DNA from: Tenodera sinensis
Taxonomy: Eukaryota > Arthropoda > Insecta > Mantodea > Mantidae
Direction: 5' to 3'
NCBI GenBank assembly: GCA_030765045.1
Contig: CM060964.1
Location: forward strand, 137,440,948 to 137,504,947
Length of the DNA stretch: 64,000 nucleotides
In this document: in pieces, positions 12,009 to 22,735 of the stretch
Position numbering within the stretch: the stretch's first letter is position 1
Layout of the letters: each line of letters begins with the position of its first letter
Notes under the pieces: model-generated
The model's database searches: none
The model's input: only the letters and a program-made list of their open reading frames with translations
What the model was told of the DNA's origin: nothing
Translations under genes and position numbers: made by a program

Positions 12009-14039
12009 TTAGTCGTGGTAATTTCCCTGAGTGTTGGTGGTGGTGGTTGCTTCCGTATTCTGTGCAACATCTGCCCTATTTGGCACATTTTCATCCTGTT
12101 CCTGTTGTCTTAAGTTGCTGGTGTTCCATTGGTCTCCGCCCCTTTGGTGTGGACCCCTGTTGTATGACGGTCTTTGGTTGTTCAAGTATTCTCTACAGAA
12201 TCGTATGTGGTTCACTTGATGGGTACGGTCTCCTGGTCTTCCACGATCATATGTATATGTTTGGTGTCTCGATTCACCCCTTGGTATCGTGTCGTGGTAC
12301 CGCCGTCTTGTGTTCTCCATCCTTTCGCCATGATTGTGTGGTTGTGGGAAATGGTGTGCCCCTCTCCCTCTGCCATGGGTGCTCCTAGTATTTCTATCTT
12401 CTCCCTCATTCTGGTTGTTCGTAGCCGTGCTCCGGTTTAAGATAGGTGAGTTTGGGTGACCGTTCCTATGTCTATGTTCATTAGGCCGACCATTTTGTGT
12501 TTCGAAGGCTGTCAGTAATTCTATCATGTCTGCAAAATCTACTGGCCTCGCAACAATTAACCCTGTTCTCACTGTGTCTGGGAAATGTCTTATTATGCTG
12601 GTAATTAACTCTGCTTCCAACAGGTTAGGGTCTAATAGCTTTCCTTTGTTGGCTACTTTCATAAAATAATCGACTAGCGATAACCCTTTGGTTGGATCAT
12701 ATCTACCTGTCGCTAGCTCTACCCTAGTTTGGTTTTGCTTAGCTGGGCCCCAATACCTTGATAGGAATAGATTTCTGAATGAGCTATACGATTCATGACC
12801 AGCTAGTGTTAACCTAAGCCATTCTAATGCCTTGTTTTTTAAGCTTTTCTTGACTATCATCATCCTAAGCTCATTTGGTATCCTTTTCACTTTAAAATAC
12901 TCTTCCATCTCTTTAACAAAGAGTTTTGGATCATCTCCCTTCTCATCGTCAAATGTAGGTGGTGTGATTTCATGTAGTATGCTGTTGGTGTAGCATGTGT
13001 TGTGTGTTGTGTCATTGATTGATTGTGAACCTCTTTCTCTGTATGGTGAGTCAACATTTTGTACATCATTCAAATAACTCTCATCTTGTACATTACTTAC
13101 ATCTAAATCAATTTGCCTTTGTAGTGCATTCACATCATCATTTACATTAGCCAAACTTTCTTTTCCTCTTTTCATTTCTTCACAAATTGATTTTAAATCT
13201 TTCTTTATTTCTAAGTGACTTTGTTTCATATCATTCATAGCATCTTGTTGTGAATGTACTACATCAGCCATAGTCTTAATTTTAGGAATGACAATTTGTT
13301 CTACAGTTTCATTAATAATGCCTTTCTTTACTACCTCAATCTCTTTCCTTAATTCCTCAGTTATTTCTGCTTTTACATTTGTAATCCTACAGTCTACACT
13401 TGCATTACATTCTGTTATTTCATCTCTACATCTACCAATTTCGTCTTCTAACACAATCTTATTTTCTCTCATTTCCGATTCTATTTTTCCCGTCCTATCT
13501 CCTATGATTTCTATCCTAGCTTCTAAAGCTTCCTTTGTCTCATTTATGTTTTTATGTACTAATTTCAAATTAGTTTCCATTATTTTCATATTTTCTTTAC
13601 ACTCCTGTCTTCCTAATTCTATTTTCTTTCCCAAATCTAGCTCTAATTCTTTCCTATTAAGTTCTATTTTCTGTTCTAAGTTCTGTCTTCCTAATTCTAT
13701 TTTCTGTTCTAAGTCTTGTCTCACTTCCTCCATTTTCTGACCTAAACTTTGTTCTATGTCCTGTCACTCTCCTTCTATTTTCTGACTCAATTCTACATTA
13801 TTTTGTTCCATTTTCTGACCTAAACTTTGTTCTAGTCTTTCAAACATCATCATTAATAACCTTTGATCTTTTCCTATTGCTACCTGTTCCTCGCTTTTTG
13901 GTTCTATCTGATAACTAGGCCTATCTGCCCCTTCCCCTATTCCTGTTACTAGATCTCTCTCTTTTCGCGACATTCTAGTTTCTTTATTCAGTTCACTTTG
14001 GCTTAAAAGTCCTACTATTTTGCCGCTTTGCAGTAACAT
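12009..14039 (-). pseudogene. gag: Gag of the Gypsy-like LTR element (one in-frame stop)
   Basis: One minus-strand frame runs from an ATG at 14039 to a stop at 12009. It is broken only by a TGA at about 13761-13763, which lies in a run of near-identical QKMEE/QKIEL-type repeats. The first ~300 residues after that are predicted coiled coil rich in E, K and R. A retrotransposon gag domain follows (around ITPPTFDDEKGDDPKLF and FRNLFLSRYWGP). The C-terminus is rich in R, G, N and H with no CCHC zinc knuckle, so RNA binding is probably by basic residues. Gag would build the virus-like particle. With the stop read through, it would be ~676 residues. Confidence 0.8.
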
Positions 14040-14308
14040 AAAAATAAACTGGATGTAAAAATAAAAATTTTTGGTCCTACTTTTTTCTCGTTGATTTATC
14101 CAGTTACGTGCGTCTCCTGGGTGGTTGGCTTCGCTAGACGATCTCTGGTGTTTTCCCGCGTTGATTATCCGTTCATCGGTGTTCTGATGTAGATTTCAAA
14201 TGATGGTCTAATGGCGTCTTCTTTCTTTTTGGCACGAAGATATGGCGTCACTTGGTATTTCGCGTAAGTTCATTTCCCGTTGACTTCCATTCCATCCAAA
14301 ATTCGTGT

Positions 14309-14326
14309 TCCACGTTGGGCAAGCCA
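14309..14326 (-). other. Candidate primer-binding site
   Basis: Two bases inside the 5' LTR end, the minus strand reads TGGCTTGCCCAACGTGG. It begins with the TGG expected of a tRNA-primed PBS. Apart from a two-base insertion it resembles a PBS complementary to a lysine tRNA 3' end. The tRNA assignment is inference. Confidence 0.55.
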
Positions 14327-14328
14327 TT

Positions 14329-14953
14329 TGGTGCAGTTTTTATCGGAGCGTTGGTTTCATGTTTGAACGATGTGGCTCTTATTTTCCTCAGGGCGTGGTA
14401 ACGGATGGAATGAAAAATCACACGATGTTTCTTCACCACAATGTATTATTTTATTAACACTATTTCTCTTAGCACCGTTTTAAATGATTTAAGTCTTTCC
14501 ACTTTTTCAAAAAGTGTAACAAATGCTTGATGAAAGTCTGGTAAACGTTCTACAATGTTCACACGTTACTTCAACATGTCTTTTCACCTTGAATATACAC
14601 ACGCTAGTAAAAAAAAAGTTCAGCGTCGCCTCACGTGACACTACCTTTCTCGTATACATCTGCGTATGTGTCCATCAAATAGTTCCTTCTTGTTAGGGAA
14701 GTGATCCCTAACCATTCTCCCTTCGCTTTTATTATGGAACACATATAATTCTAATATTTATACATATATATTAAAATTAAATATGGAAATATTTATGACG
14801 TCTTTAAACAAACTTAGTTGTTCGTAACAATGAACATTATTAACACGTTTTCGTCATTTAACCATCTCATACCAACATCAAAAAACAAACTACACTTTTA
14901 ACAAATATTCACATAAACGATTTTCTTTTGGGGTCTTCTAATATTCTGTCTCA
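14329..14953 (-). repeat. 5' LTR
   Basis: A 625-bp repeat, TG...CA bounded on the minus strand, with a few substitutions and one ~24-bp indel relative to the 3' LTR. The perfect TSD TGAT adjoins it at 14954. Confidence 0.92.
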
Positions 14954-15368
14954 TGATGTATGATGATCTTGAATCCAAATCTACAATTTTGAATGGCTGG
15001 TACGATAATTTTACTTTTAAATGTTGGCAACCCTGCTCCAGATGTTAATGCACTGCTGTTATGCGACATCAGCTCTTTCTGCTCCATGTGTATTACTGCC
15101 ACATCATTTCCTGCTGTAATTTGCATTCTGGTCCCTCACTCCATATCGCTTGATTGTTGCTGTTTCTTAATGTCTCTTAGGATACTTCCCTCCTCAACCA
15201 CTGTTCATCAATCCATAGTTTGAAGTTTTGTATGAATGTATAAGGATCTTTTTCCTCGCCTTCCTCATTTCTTCAATTAGTCTCTTCTCTCAATATAGTT
15301 ATACACTACATTAGTTATTCCATCAAAATAGATTTTGCATCAAATGTGGGAGTGGTAAAGCTACTGGA

Positions 15369-15431
15369 GTCATTCTGCGTCAAATCACACAAAATTTGAC
15401 AGAAATTGACCTCGACTGCTCTGATTGCCTG

Positions 15432-15489
<58 letters not shown>

Positions 15490-15760
15490 ACATTTTACAT
15501 GATAATCTATTAGACCCATATATTTTTATTTTCCCCAGAAAAATTTATTTCGGCTGATATTAGATAATTTAATTTTCGAAAAATAGCATGCACCACTTTA
15601 TTTGACCGGACGTATCTGCGGTTCTAATAATCCATATTTCTTTGTTCTGGGGTCAAATAAAAGATAAAAGTATGGTCTTTAGCACAATATATTTAAATAT
15701 TTTCTACTGATTCATAAAGGATCCATAATAATTAATTTCTTTAAAAATAATTACAATTCA
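15369..15760. mobile_element. Partial third copy of the 4-bp-TSD TIR transposon, with a T53 run
   Basis: It begins GGAGTCATTCTGCGTCAAAT, matching the terminus of the elements at 3835 and 42642. A similar but diverged AT-rich interior follows. An uninterrupted run of about 53 T (15435-15487) has expanded within it. The right end was not found. Confidence 0.6.
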
Positions 15761-16680
15761 ACCACAAACCAACACTCAAAAAAAAAAAAAATTATTCCCT
15801 CATGTTTCCTACATACAGCTACCAAATTATAAGATGAAATTCGTATTTGTTCTATCACAATAAATTCACTTACCAGAGCAAATGCGCTACATAGTTGCTG
15901 CAAGCGGGTCCACATATTTGGATCGAAGACGCCCTTGAGGCGGCACACAGAAGATGGATAGTTAACACTTTAATTTACACTAACACATTATCTATTACTT
16001 TCTTCAATGGACAGAAGACGCAATATTCAGGATGTTCATTACAAATAGGATGAGTTCATACACTCGGAATAATCATGTTTAATCCAGCACAATGCAATGC
16101 GTTATTAAATTTGACAGTTTCCCTCCATTTTCACATGAATACTGTTTAATTCAGACCTCTGTTTTGGATAGTGGGACAACTGAATGCAACTTTAATGTGC
16201 CACGTATTGGTTTTATTTTCTCGTGTCTAGAGTTCAGGTGATCATTGTGTTTATGTTAACCTTGAGGGGAAGGAAAAAATAAAAACTGAAATTAATATTT
16301 TTAACATATATCCGAGCCCAGTTGATTAGTTTGTTAGGTGTTGTAAAAGGATCCTGACAGAACTGGAGACTGGTCTTTGCTGCTAATCTCTTCACGGCAC
16401 CCCCAACACCACTGCACTGGCTTCTGTTCGTGAGACACTCATGACATATTTCACTGAATTATTCCATAGAACCATTATAATGAAATGGGAGTAAGGAGAT
16501 TTCCGTGAAGAGCATATGAAAGACTTAATTCAGTAGTATAAATTGGGTGTAGGATTTAGATAGTTTGTTTGGACCAGAATATAGAACAAGCTAAAGTATA
16601 AAACTGTTTGGGTTGAAGAGTAAACATGACCAATGAGTTAAATAAGGAAAAATTGAAGCTATTAACAGTGAAGCAACAAG

Positions 16681-16925
16681 ATTCTAAAGTAAGAACAAAT
16701 TAGAAACTAAAAACTTCACTTATCTTAGTAATGTTGTTATTCTTTTGCTGACCCTGGGTTTCAAGTTATCTCCAACTCATTCTCAAAGCCATATAAACAA
16801 ATTCGTTACGAATATGGCTTTGAGAATGAGTTGGAGACAACTTGAAACCCAGGGTCAGCAAAAGAATAACAACATTACTAAGATAAGTGAAGTTTTTAGT
16901 TTCTAATTTGTTCTTACTTTAGAAT
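16681..16925. repeat. Near-perfect palindrome, 114-bp arms, 17-bp loop
   Basis: The left arm 16681-16794 is the reverse complement of 16812-16925 at all but about one position (ATCTCC against GTCTCC near 16770), with spacer 16795-16811. No transposase, TIR family or TSD is evident. The 13-bp direct repeat ATGACCAATGAGT lies at 16626-16638 and again at 16924-16936, overlapping the right arm's last two bases. Confidence 0.95.
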
Positions 16926-17273
16926 GACCAATGAGTGTTTACAACGCAATAACAGATTTATAAATTTTAGCTTAAATAATAATCATTGTGAGAGGTTATG
17001 AGGGAGACAACTGATACGAATCCTGTCAGCAGCTAGCATGCAAGAAATGTAAGGGTTCCAAACCTTTGATTTTTAAAAACACTATTTATTTAAAAATATA
17101 ATTTTATATATCTATAACGAATGCTTGTGTGGAGATCCTACCAATATGACTTCAAAAATTTAACATAAATTGATATAAATAGTAAAACAGAGAATGTTAA
17201 GAGTACATTTTTTACAGGTGTCGCACTAAATGCATCTTAGTAATCTTCCTCCTCAGTTCTGCAGGATGTAGCC

Positions 17274-18150
17274 CAGGGGAAGACAACTTTGGGCCGTGTG
17301 ACATATTTAAACGAAGAGCCAGCTTGTACGTTCGTGTGACGTCAGGCGAGAGCAGTGTATTGCTATGCTGCCTAGATCAGTGGCACTTGTGTTCAGTTCA
17401 CTGTGTTTCACACCAGTTTGAGACCAGGCTTCAAGATGTAGAAACATTGTCAACTACGTTTCAGATCTTTGCGACCCCGTATTCATTGGATGTTAACAAT
17501 GTTTCTAGCAGGTAGCAAACTGAATTGATAAATTTACAGTGCGACGATTTGCTGAAGAACAAATACAAACACAAGGAAGACAGCTGATTGTTATGAGAAT
17601 GTTCCTCAAACCAGATTTCTGAGGTTATATGCCCTTGTTGCATGGGTATTATGTATGCTTGGTTCCACGTATGTGTGCAAACAATTCTTTTCGGTTATGA
17701 ACCTTTCTAAGTCAAAATCCCAAAGCATATTGTCAGATCACAATCTAACATGCAGTCTTCGGTTACAAATGTGCCGTACATTATGCCCTAACATTGACAA
17801 ACTAGTTAAAGAAAAGCGAAACGACAAATGTCGGAAAATGTCCACCTAATTGTTCTGTATAGTTCTCCTCTTGCTCAGGCAAAATAGTTATAATTTCTGT
17901 TCTATTTGCATTATAACATGACTGTTCACATAAACTAGAATTTATATATATATATATATGGCATAAAGCCAAAATGTAATTATTTATAATCTGTGACTAT
18001 TCCGTAATTGAAACAGTGAGCACTAAAATTATGATGTTCCGTATGCCATTTCCTCTTGCCTGCTGTGACGTCACACGTTCAACTGGCTTTCTCTGGGAGC
18101 ATGTGAGCTGAGTGAGCTGACGTCACAGCAGCGTTACCTGTCTTCTCCTG
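17274..18150 (+). mobile_element. hAT-like DNA transposon, copy 2, with TSD
   Basis: An 877-bp element with termini CAGGGGAAGACA and the inverse of CAGGAGAAGACA. It is flanked by 8-bp repeats ATGTAGCC (17266-17273) and AGGTAGCC (18151-18158), 7 of 8 identical. It defines the borders of the family also seen at 1-124 and 259-2107. It has no room for a full transposase. Confidence 0.9.
17409..17849 (+). pseudogene. hAT transposase C-terminal fragment, copy 2
   Basis: This carries the same protein as at 394-834. The TAG after VNNVSSR is shared, showing that the element was already broken when it spread. Here a small deletion near 17582 shifts the frame, but the end is open through CRTLCPNIDKLVKEKR to a TAA at 17847-17849, where copy 1 has a stop earlier. 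It is a mobile, non-coding passenger. Confidence 0.75.
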
Positions 18151-18290
18151 AGGTAGCCTAATACTAAGCATGGGCGATTGGCACACGGCTGTAAAGATAA
18201 ATCAAACTGCATAAGCTTTCACGGCCGGTGTCATTATATAGAAACTGATTATCCGGGCTTGTGGGCCGTGGTCTTGTCAGGAAACTCCTT

Positions 18291-18328
18291 CCAGATGTTT
18301 CGTCCGAAGCTGTGTCGAACATCCTCAG
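18291..18328 (-). ncRNA. Hammerhead-ribozyme-like motif, inverted half
   Basis: On the minus strand the sequence reads CTGAGGA, T, then a stem GTTCGA/TCGGAC closed by a 7-nt loop, then GAAACATC. This is the CUGANGA - helix II - GAAA arrangement of hammerhead cores, with an unpaired T before helix II. Hammerhead motifs are documented in Penelope-like elements. Self-cleavage here is inferred, not shown. Confidence 0.5.
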
Positions 18329-19067
18329 TGGCGTTGCCTTAACACTCTCTTAGTCTCGGCGATGACTGACACGGAGCCTTTAGGCTTCACAGGGTTTATA
18401 AGTTTGGCACGGGTGGGCGGAGCTAGTATCTGGTTGCTCCGGTCTTGGCTTATTGGTACAGCTGCTGCGGGGACTGGATTGCTGCTTCTATTGTCTATGC
18501 TTGATGTTGAGGCTGTTGGCGGCATATGGTCCTGGATTTGTTGACGGTCAGGTTTCCTGCATGCTTTTTGTAATGCAAGATGCCAGGCTTTATTTAGGCA
18601 TTTGGTTTCTTGCTTTCTATTGAAGTTGTTATGTTTGTAGATCTCTATAGCTTCTCGACTTAAATGGGTGTAATAATGTACTGTGGAAGATAGGACCGCT
18701 GTGTCTGAATACTGTATGTGTTCCCCTGGTGCTAGTAATACATGTTCTGCGACTGCAGACTTTTCGGTTTGTCCCAAACGGCAGCACCTCTTGTGTTCCG
18801 TAATGCGTGTGTTTACCGTACGTTGAATGGTCCCTATATACACAGAGCCACATGAGCAGGAAATTTGGTAAACACCCGCAGACAAGAGTGGTTCTTTTGG
18901 ATCTTTTGTTGAATGTAGTATGTTCCGTATTTGCTGTGTGGGTTTGTAGATGGCCTGGATGTCGTGTTTTTTGAGAACTTTCCCAATGCGATCGGTGACA
19001 CTTTTGATGAACGGCAGATATACTCTATTCTTCTTTTTCAGGTCAATTTGTTCCGGGGTTGGCAGAA
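18325..19067 (-). pseudogene. PLE linker and GIY-YIG endonuclease, inverted copy
   Basis: The minus frame is open from the truncated junction near 19067 to a stop at 18325. It begins around LPTPEQIDLKKKNRVYLPFI and passes into the GIY-YIG nuclease block GVYQISCSCGSVYIG, then TVNTRITEHKR and AVAEHVL. The equivalent plus-strand copy differs by few residues. The RT part is absent because the copy is truncated, so it cannot act alone. Confidence 0.85.
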
Positions 19068-19074
19068 GTACCTC

Positions 19075-20562
19075 TCCGGCCCATAGTTAGTGCCATCGGA
19101 TCTCCCACGTACTATTTGGCGAAACACCTGGCCAAACTCCTATAGCCACATGTTGGTAACACTGACTCGTACATCAAGAATTCCGCACATTTTGTTCAAA
19201 AAGTGAAGTCCTTGACCCTGCAGCCCAACGACCTTCTTGTAAGTTTTGATGTGACTTCTTTATTCACAATGGTACCCATAGAGGAGACTGTTACTTTACT
19301 ACAGGAACTATTCCCTGAGGACATTTCAAATTTATTCCGACATGTTTTGGAAACCACTTGCTTCCAGTGGAACCAGGAGTTCTATGAACAAACTGATGGA
19401 GTGGCTATGGGCAGTCCGGTGAGTTCAGTTATTGCCAACTATTATATGGAACATTTTAGGCCAAAGCTTTGGATTCCGCTAAGGAAAAACCTGTGTGCTG
19501 GCTACGCTACATAGATGATGTTTTCGCCATCTGAAGCCACAGGCAAGATACCTTGATAGATTTCCTACGTCATATTAACTCTGTTCATCCACACATACAG
19601 TTCACTACGGAAATGGAGAACAATGGACAATTACCGTTTCTGGACGTACTCTTATCCAGGATGCCTGATGGCACGCTCTCTCATATAGTCTACCGCAAAC
19701 CTACACATACAGACCGGTACCTACACAAGCTCTCCAACCATCCGGCCAAAAAGGGGCTGTCATAAAAATGCTAGTAGATCGTGCTAACCGCATCTGCCAA
19801 CCACACCTACTCAACCTGGAACTTTCTCACATTAACAGTGCATTGCAGGCCAATGGTTACACCAGCCAGGAAGTTAAACGTGTCATACACCCTAGAAAGA
19901 AACCCCTGCCAACCCCGGAACAAATTGACCTGAGAAAGAAGAATAGAGTATATCTGCCGTTCATCAAAAGTGTCACCGATCGCATTGAGAAAGTTCTCAA
20001 AAAACATGATATCCAGGCCATCTACAAACTCACACAGCAAATACGGAACATGCTATGTTCAACAAAAGATCCAAAAGAACCACTCTCGTCTGCGGGTGTT
20101 TACCAAATTTCCTGCTCATGTGGCTCTGTGTATATAGGGACCACTCAACGTACGGTAAACACACGCATTACAGAACACAAGAGGTGCTGCCATTTGGGAC
20201 AAACCGAAAAGTCTGCAGTCGCAGAACACGTATTACTAGCACCAGGGGAACACATTATACAGTATTTAGACACAATGGTCCTATCTTCCACAATACATTA
20301 TTACACCCGTTTAAGTCGAGAAGCTATAGAGATCTACAAACATAACAACATCAATAGAAAGCAAGAAACCAAACGCCTAAATAAAGCCTGGCATCCAGCA
20401 TTACAAAAAGCATGCAGGAAACCTGACCGCCAACAAATCCAGGACCGTACGCAGCCAACAGCCTCAACATCAAGCAGTAACCCAGTCCCCGCAGCAGCCG
20501 TACCAATAAGCCAAGACCGGTGCAACCAGATACTAGCTCCGCCCACCCGTGCCAACGTATAA
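19075..20562 (+). pseudogene. PLE reverse transcriptase plus GIY-YIG endonuclease
   Basis: In order: PLRPIVSAIGSPTYYLAKHL, LLVSFDVTSLFT (motif A), GVAMGSPVSSVIANYYMEHF (motif B), the catalytic YIDD (19508-19519), YRKPTHTDRYLH, then the linker and GIY-YIG block GVYQISCSCGSVYIGTTQRT. Frameshifts near 19488 and 19762 and a TGA after DDVFAI break it. The N-terminal region is missing. PLE enzymes prime reverse transcription at nicks made by the GIY-YIG domain. The C-terminal ORF from 19768 to 20562 is intact. Confidence 0.88.
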
Positions 20563-20629
20563 AGCCCGTGAAGCCTAAAGGCTCCGTGTCAGTCATCGCT
20601 GAGACTAAGAGAGTGTTAACGCAACGTCA

Positions 20630-20667
20630 CTGAGGATGTTCGACGCAGCTTCGGACGAAACGTCTGG
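20630..20667 (+). ncRNA. Hammerhead-ribozyme-like motif, plus half
   Basis: CTGAGGA, T, stem GTTCGA/TCGGAC with a 7-nt loop, then GAAACGTC: the same fold as the inverted copy. The palindromic ACGT after GAA could form the short helix III between two copies, as proposed for dimeric minimal hammerheads. Activity is inferred. Confidence 0.5.
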
Positions 20668-20720
20668 AAGGAGTTTCCTGACTAGACCACGGCCCACAAG
20701 CCCGGATAATCAGTTTCTAT

Positions 20721-21699
20721 ATGTAAAGATTAATGTTTTGCCATGCTGTTAAAAGGAATTCCATTCTAAAAATTTCTGGATTGCTGAAATGATTAACAAC
20801 TCATCTGAGGATATATTTGTATAAAAAATTAATTGCTGGGTTAAGTTCTGAAAACTATTTTGAAGAACATAAGCAATAATTTAAATAAGAAAACACGGTA
20901 AAGAGTATTTTAACTAATGATGATAAAGAGCATTTCTTTGTCTTTAATTTGCAACAAAGATCATGTAATTTGGACAAGAACCGACAATATAGTCAATCAA
21001 ATTATGTGGCACACATCACTATTTGAAAAATTCGGTATTTAATATCAGCCAAAATATTTTTTCAAGGGCAAACAAAAACTACAGGTCTAATGGAATGCAG
21101 AGTACGTGTAAAATAACTTTCATAAAAATCAGAGAGGTAGAGATAAATTTGTGGTGCGATTTGATGTGGAATGACTCACTAGTGAGGTTGGATAGGAAAG
21201 AGGTCTTAGAAAGGATTGCAAATGAAACCCCATATTGTTTTATATGTACACTGATTATATTTTTGACTACTTTAACAGTGCTAGTACTCACATGCCTACA
21301 ATTAATAACATGGATATTTCTGGACTGCTTTATGTGGATGAAAAATGGTATATGGGGAACAAAGAAATTTAGGTTGTACGTGAACTTCACATCTGGGTTT
21401 AAAGTTGAAATGGAGGATGGGAGAATAGAGAAGAAATGTAATGTCGAAAGGGAGAGTGGCAATGTCAGCAGTACTAAAATGTTTATGATGCCAGTAATGA
21501 GTATTACATGGTTTAAAAGTCTATGTACTGCCTTGGTTGAATCACAATGGATTTATAAAGCGGAAATTTGGGCAATACACTCAGTTTTGAGTATATTTTG
21601 CAAATTAATTTGAAGTGTACCTAATAACATGCAAATGTGAGAGCAATAGCAGAGTTAGGAAGGATAGGTGTGAAAGGTGGGTAGCCCCTGGATGCAGTA
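20721..21699. other. No gene recognised; one 196-codon open frame
   Basis: A plus frame 21023-21613 is open for 196 codons. It contains one hydrophobic segment (around residues 75-105) and an AEIWAI motif near the end that recalls the post-RT region of some LINEs. It lacks an ATG at its 5' end and I do not recognise it. Most likely it is a transposon remnant or a chance ORF. Confidence 0.35.
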
Positions 21700-22735
21700 G
21701 ACTGCAACACCAATTCTTTCATCCTCTGAGAAGGCTTTCCTGCACTCATGGGTTTCCACGACCGCTGACCTCTCCTAGTGCACCTTCACAAACACCTTGG
21801 TCCTGGTGGGCCCTACAGTAACCTCCTCCAGGGTGACATTGCAGACCTCTACATGTTCACTGGGCTTCGTAGCATTAGCTTGTCCTGTCTGCCTCACAAG
21901 ATCCTCCTGCCAACGTCGATCACTGCATTGTGAGTCCTAAGGGTGTCCATACCCAGGGACACCTCCTCAGTCACCCATTGCAACGTATAGCTATAGACTT
22001 GTAACGCCTCCTCCTCAACAGATAAGGTGTCACCCAGTGCCAGCACTCTTGTACGGCCAATCTGGTTTCCTCGATGTTAAGCCATGTCAAGTCACACCAT
22101 GGTCTCTACTGCACCCATTTTCACCAATATCTGGTATCACCTTCTGCATACCCATCCGTCCGCAATGATGCTGTCATTTACTATTGTGATGACAGCTCCA
22201 ACATGCCCCTTTTCACGCTGGTACTTATTTGTTTACAGTTAGTTTGTCGGTCAGGTGTGGACGGTCCCTCACTGGATGTCCTGGCAACCACACTCCCAAC
22301 ACACACCCCTGGGAGACTGTTGATGTCCTAAGGCTGTTCCCCTGTCCCACACAAACCGAATACTCTGCATCTTCTACATGATGACAGTTGTTCCCTTGAC
22401 TGTCCAATATGACATTACATTGGAGGATGTTAATTTAAAAAAAATTGACTGCCTCCATTGTCAGCATGGCTGTCTGCGCAGTCTTCAGCGTATTGTGGAT
22501 GATCTGATATTCACTGAGCGCTAACATATCTCGGCATCGCGCACTCCGTCTTCAGAGTAGATAACTTTCTGGTACATGTATCTGGGCAGGAGGTTCACCA
22601 GAGCCTTATTCCCTAGTTTTTCATTAACACAGGCAAACTCCTGCAACATCTCCCTTGGTTTTTGTAGCCTTGACTTGAACTGCTGCAATGGACTGCTTTC
22701 CAAACCGGGTTTTAAGAGCTTCACAGATGTGAGAG
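21700..22735 (-). pseudogene. Gypsy-type LTR retrotransposon gag-protease fragment
   Basis: Minus-strand segments give a gag pattern EALKTRFGKQSIAAVQ, REMLQEFACVN and LPRYMYQKV (22500-22735). Further downstream is a protease-like piece with VSLGMDTLRTHNAVIDVGRR (about 21890-22010). This is the gag-to-protease order of Gypsy-type elements. Many stops and frameshifts; no RT or LTRs were seen. Its base composition is GC-richer than its surroundings. Confidence 0.65.

Larger units (their letters stand above)
10103..14953 (-). mobile_element. Gypsy-like LTR retrotransposon lacking most of pol
   Basis: Two long terminal repeats in the same orientation (10103-10751 and 14329-14953) begin TGAGACAG and end CTGCACCA when read on the minus strand. 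The 4-bp TSD TGAT is perfect (10099-10102 and 14954-14957). In the ~3.6 kb interior, gag is nearly whole and a short integrase C-terminus follows directly. Protease, RT, RNase H and the integrase core are absent, so the element would depend on enzymes in trans. A candidate primer-binding site abuts the 5' LTR. Confidence 0.92.
9271..15035 (+). mobile_element. hAT element with perfect 8-bp TSD, host of an LTR insertion
   Basis: The ends are CAGGGTTGCCAAC (9271-9283) and its exact inverse (15023-15035). They are flanked by identical 8-bp duplications CTCCAGAT (9263-9270 and 15036-15043), the hallmark of hAT transposition. Without the LTR retroelement (10103-14953) and its TSD the element is only ~0.9 kb. 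It retains a decayed C-terminal transposase piece and is therefore non-autonomous. The perfect TSD suggests a fairly recent insertion, and the LTR element must be younger still. Confidence 0.93.
18190..20720. mobile_element. Penelope-like element with head-to-head inverted partial copy
   Basis: The left half (18190-19070, minus) carries the linker, GIY-YIG endonuclease and 3' end of a PLE. The right half (19075-20720, plus) carries RT, linker, GIY-YIG and the same 3' end. Both outer ends share GGCCCACAAGCCCGGATAAT and a hammerhead-like core. 5'-truncated PLEs joined to an inverted partial copy are a known outcome of Penelope insertion. The inner junction near 19070 falls at a different point of the element in each half. 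Confidence 0.88.

Noticed and set aside
13288..13740. 150-codon Ser/Phe-rich plus-strand ORF
   Set aside because: Antisense shadow of the gag coiled coil.
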